The notes under the pieces were generated by a model. It saw only the letters and a list, made by a program, of their open reading frames with translations. It was not told the DNA's origin and made no database searches. A DNA stretch of 21,406 nt from CAZEIW01 sp964512305 (GTDB lineage Bacteria; Pseudomonadota; Gammaproteobacteria; Burkholderiales; Burkholderiaceae_F): positions 1 through 21,406 of the forward strand of contig CAZEIW010000219.1 of NCBI GenBank assembly GCA_964512305.1, read 5' to 3'. Shown in pieces: positions 21,063 to 21,406 of the stretch. The first letter of the stretch is position 1. Each line of letters begins with the position of its first letter. The translations under genes and the position numbers were made by a program.

Positions 21063-21406
21063 ATGCGTTTCGTGGTGCTGTTCGTGCTCACGCTGGTCGC
21101 GATCGCCGCCCTTTACCTGGCGGCCGTCTTCAAATGGACCTATTCGAGCGGGGAACGGGCCGGGTGGGTGCAGAAGTTCAGCCATAAGGGCTGGATCTGC
21201 AAGACCTGGGAGGGTGAGCTCGCCATGGTCTCGATGCCCGGCGCCACGCCCGAGAAGTTCTATTTCACCGTCAAGGACGACAAGGTCGCCTCGCAGGTCA
21301 ACCAGGCGATGGGACGGCGCGTGTCGCTGCACTACGAGCAGCACAAGGGCCTGCCCTCGGACTGCTTCGGCGAGACCGAGTACTGGGTCGATTCGGTCAC
21401 GGTCGT
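21063..21406 (+). CDS. small membrane-anchored protein of unknown function (partial)
   Basis: This open frame runs off the right edge after 114 codons. It starts with one transmembrane helix (about residues 2-22), followed by a soluble domain. Notable stretches are WTYSSGERAGWVQKFSHKGW, an ICKTWEGELAMV segment, PEKFYFTV and RVSLHYEQHKGLPSDCF. I recognise this pattern from conserved small proteins of Burkholderiales, which databases sometimes mislabel as 6-phosphogluconate dehydrogenase; nothing here resembles that enzyme. Function is unknown. GGAGG at 21051-21055 with seven-base spacing supports the ATG at 21063. The frame is open upstream to a GTG at 20928, also preceded by GGAGG, and that start would add 45 residues including a second hydrophobic segment. 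Confidence 0.75.
   Translation, partial: MRFVVLFVLTLVAIAALYLAAVFKWTYSSGERAGWVQKFSHKGWICKTWEGELAMVSMPGATPEKFYFTVKDDKVASQVNQAMGRRVSLHYEQHKGLPSDCFGETEYWVDSVTV

Noticed and set aside
1..21406. Mobile elements, CRISPR arrays, tRNA or rRNA genes
   Set aside because: No transposase or integrase frames, repeat-spacer pattern, or RNA gene signatures were seen; the gene content looks like stable core chromosome.

Overview
This is a gene-dense, very GC-rich stretch of a bacterial chromosome. The gene order and protein sequences suggest a betaproteobacterium, most likely Burkholderiales-like. Reasons for that placement are the ccoIS-ccoNOQPGH cytochrome cbb3 layout next to an FNR-type regulator and hemN, the alaS-NUDIX-TusA run, and the protein types. 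This assignment rests on recognition, not on a database search. I see no mobile elements, tRNA or rRNA genes, or CRISPR arrays.

Left part (1-5439). On the minus strand, an acylphosphatase gene sits directly upstream of a gamma-glutamyltransferase-family gene that runs off the left edge. On the plus strand follow a DUF4442 hotdog-fold protein and then a compact four-gene cassette. The cassette contains an alpha/beta-hydrolase whose nucleophile elbow carries Cys instead of Ser, a free-standing acyl carrier protein, a FabF-like ketosynthase, and a UgpQ-like glycerophosphodiester phosphodiesterase whose start overlaps the ketosynthase stop. This acyl-handling cassette has no obvious textbook counterpart and is the most interesting unexplained unit in the window.

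Centre (5440-17210). This is a complete microaerobic respiration module. It has ccoI (copper P-type ATPase) and ccoS, the structural genes ccoN, ccoO, ccoQ and ccoP, and the assembly genes ccoG and ccoH. A convergent fnr gene, divergent hemN, and a TauE/SafE-type membrane protein with metal-binding-type cysteines complete it. Three perfect TTGAC-N4-GTCAA palindromes lie upstream of ccoI, ccoN and hemN. Each has a -10-like hexamer about where a class II FNR promoter would place it. The simplest reading is one low-oxygen regulon. FNR, sensing oxygen through its iron-sulfur cluster, would turn on the high-affinity oxidase, its copper supply and assembly factors, and oxygen-independent heme synthesis.

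Right part (17211-21406). Housekeeping genes follow: alaS, a zinc-ribbon NUDIX hydrolase, a TusA-family sulfur carrier, and a small membrane-anchored protein of unknown function that runs off the right edge. No gap between genes exceeds 300 bases. The largest are the fnr-hemN divergent region (292 bases) and the region before ccoI (246 bases), and both contain FNR-type sites.
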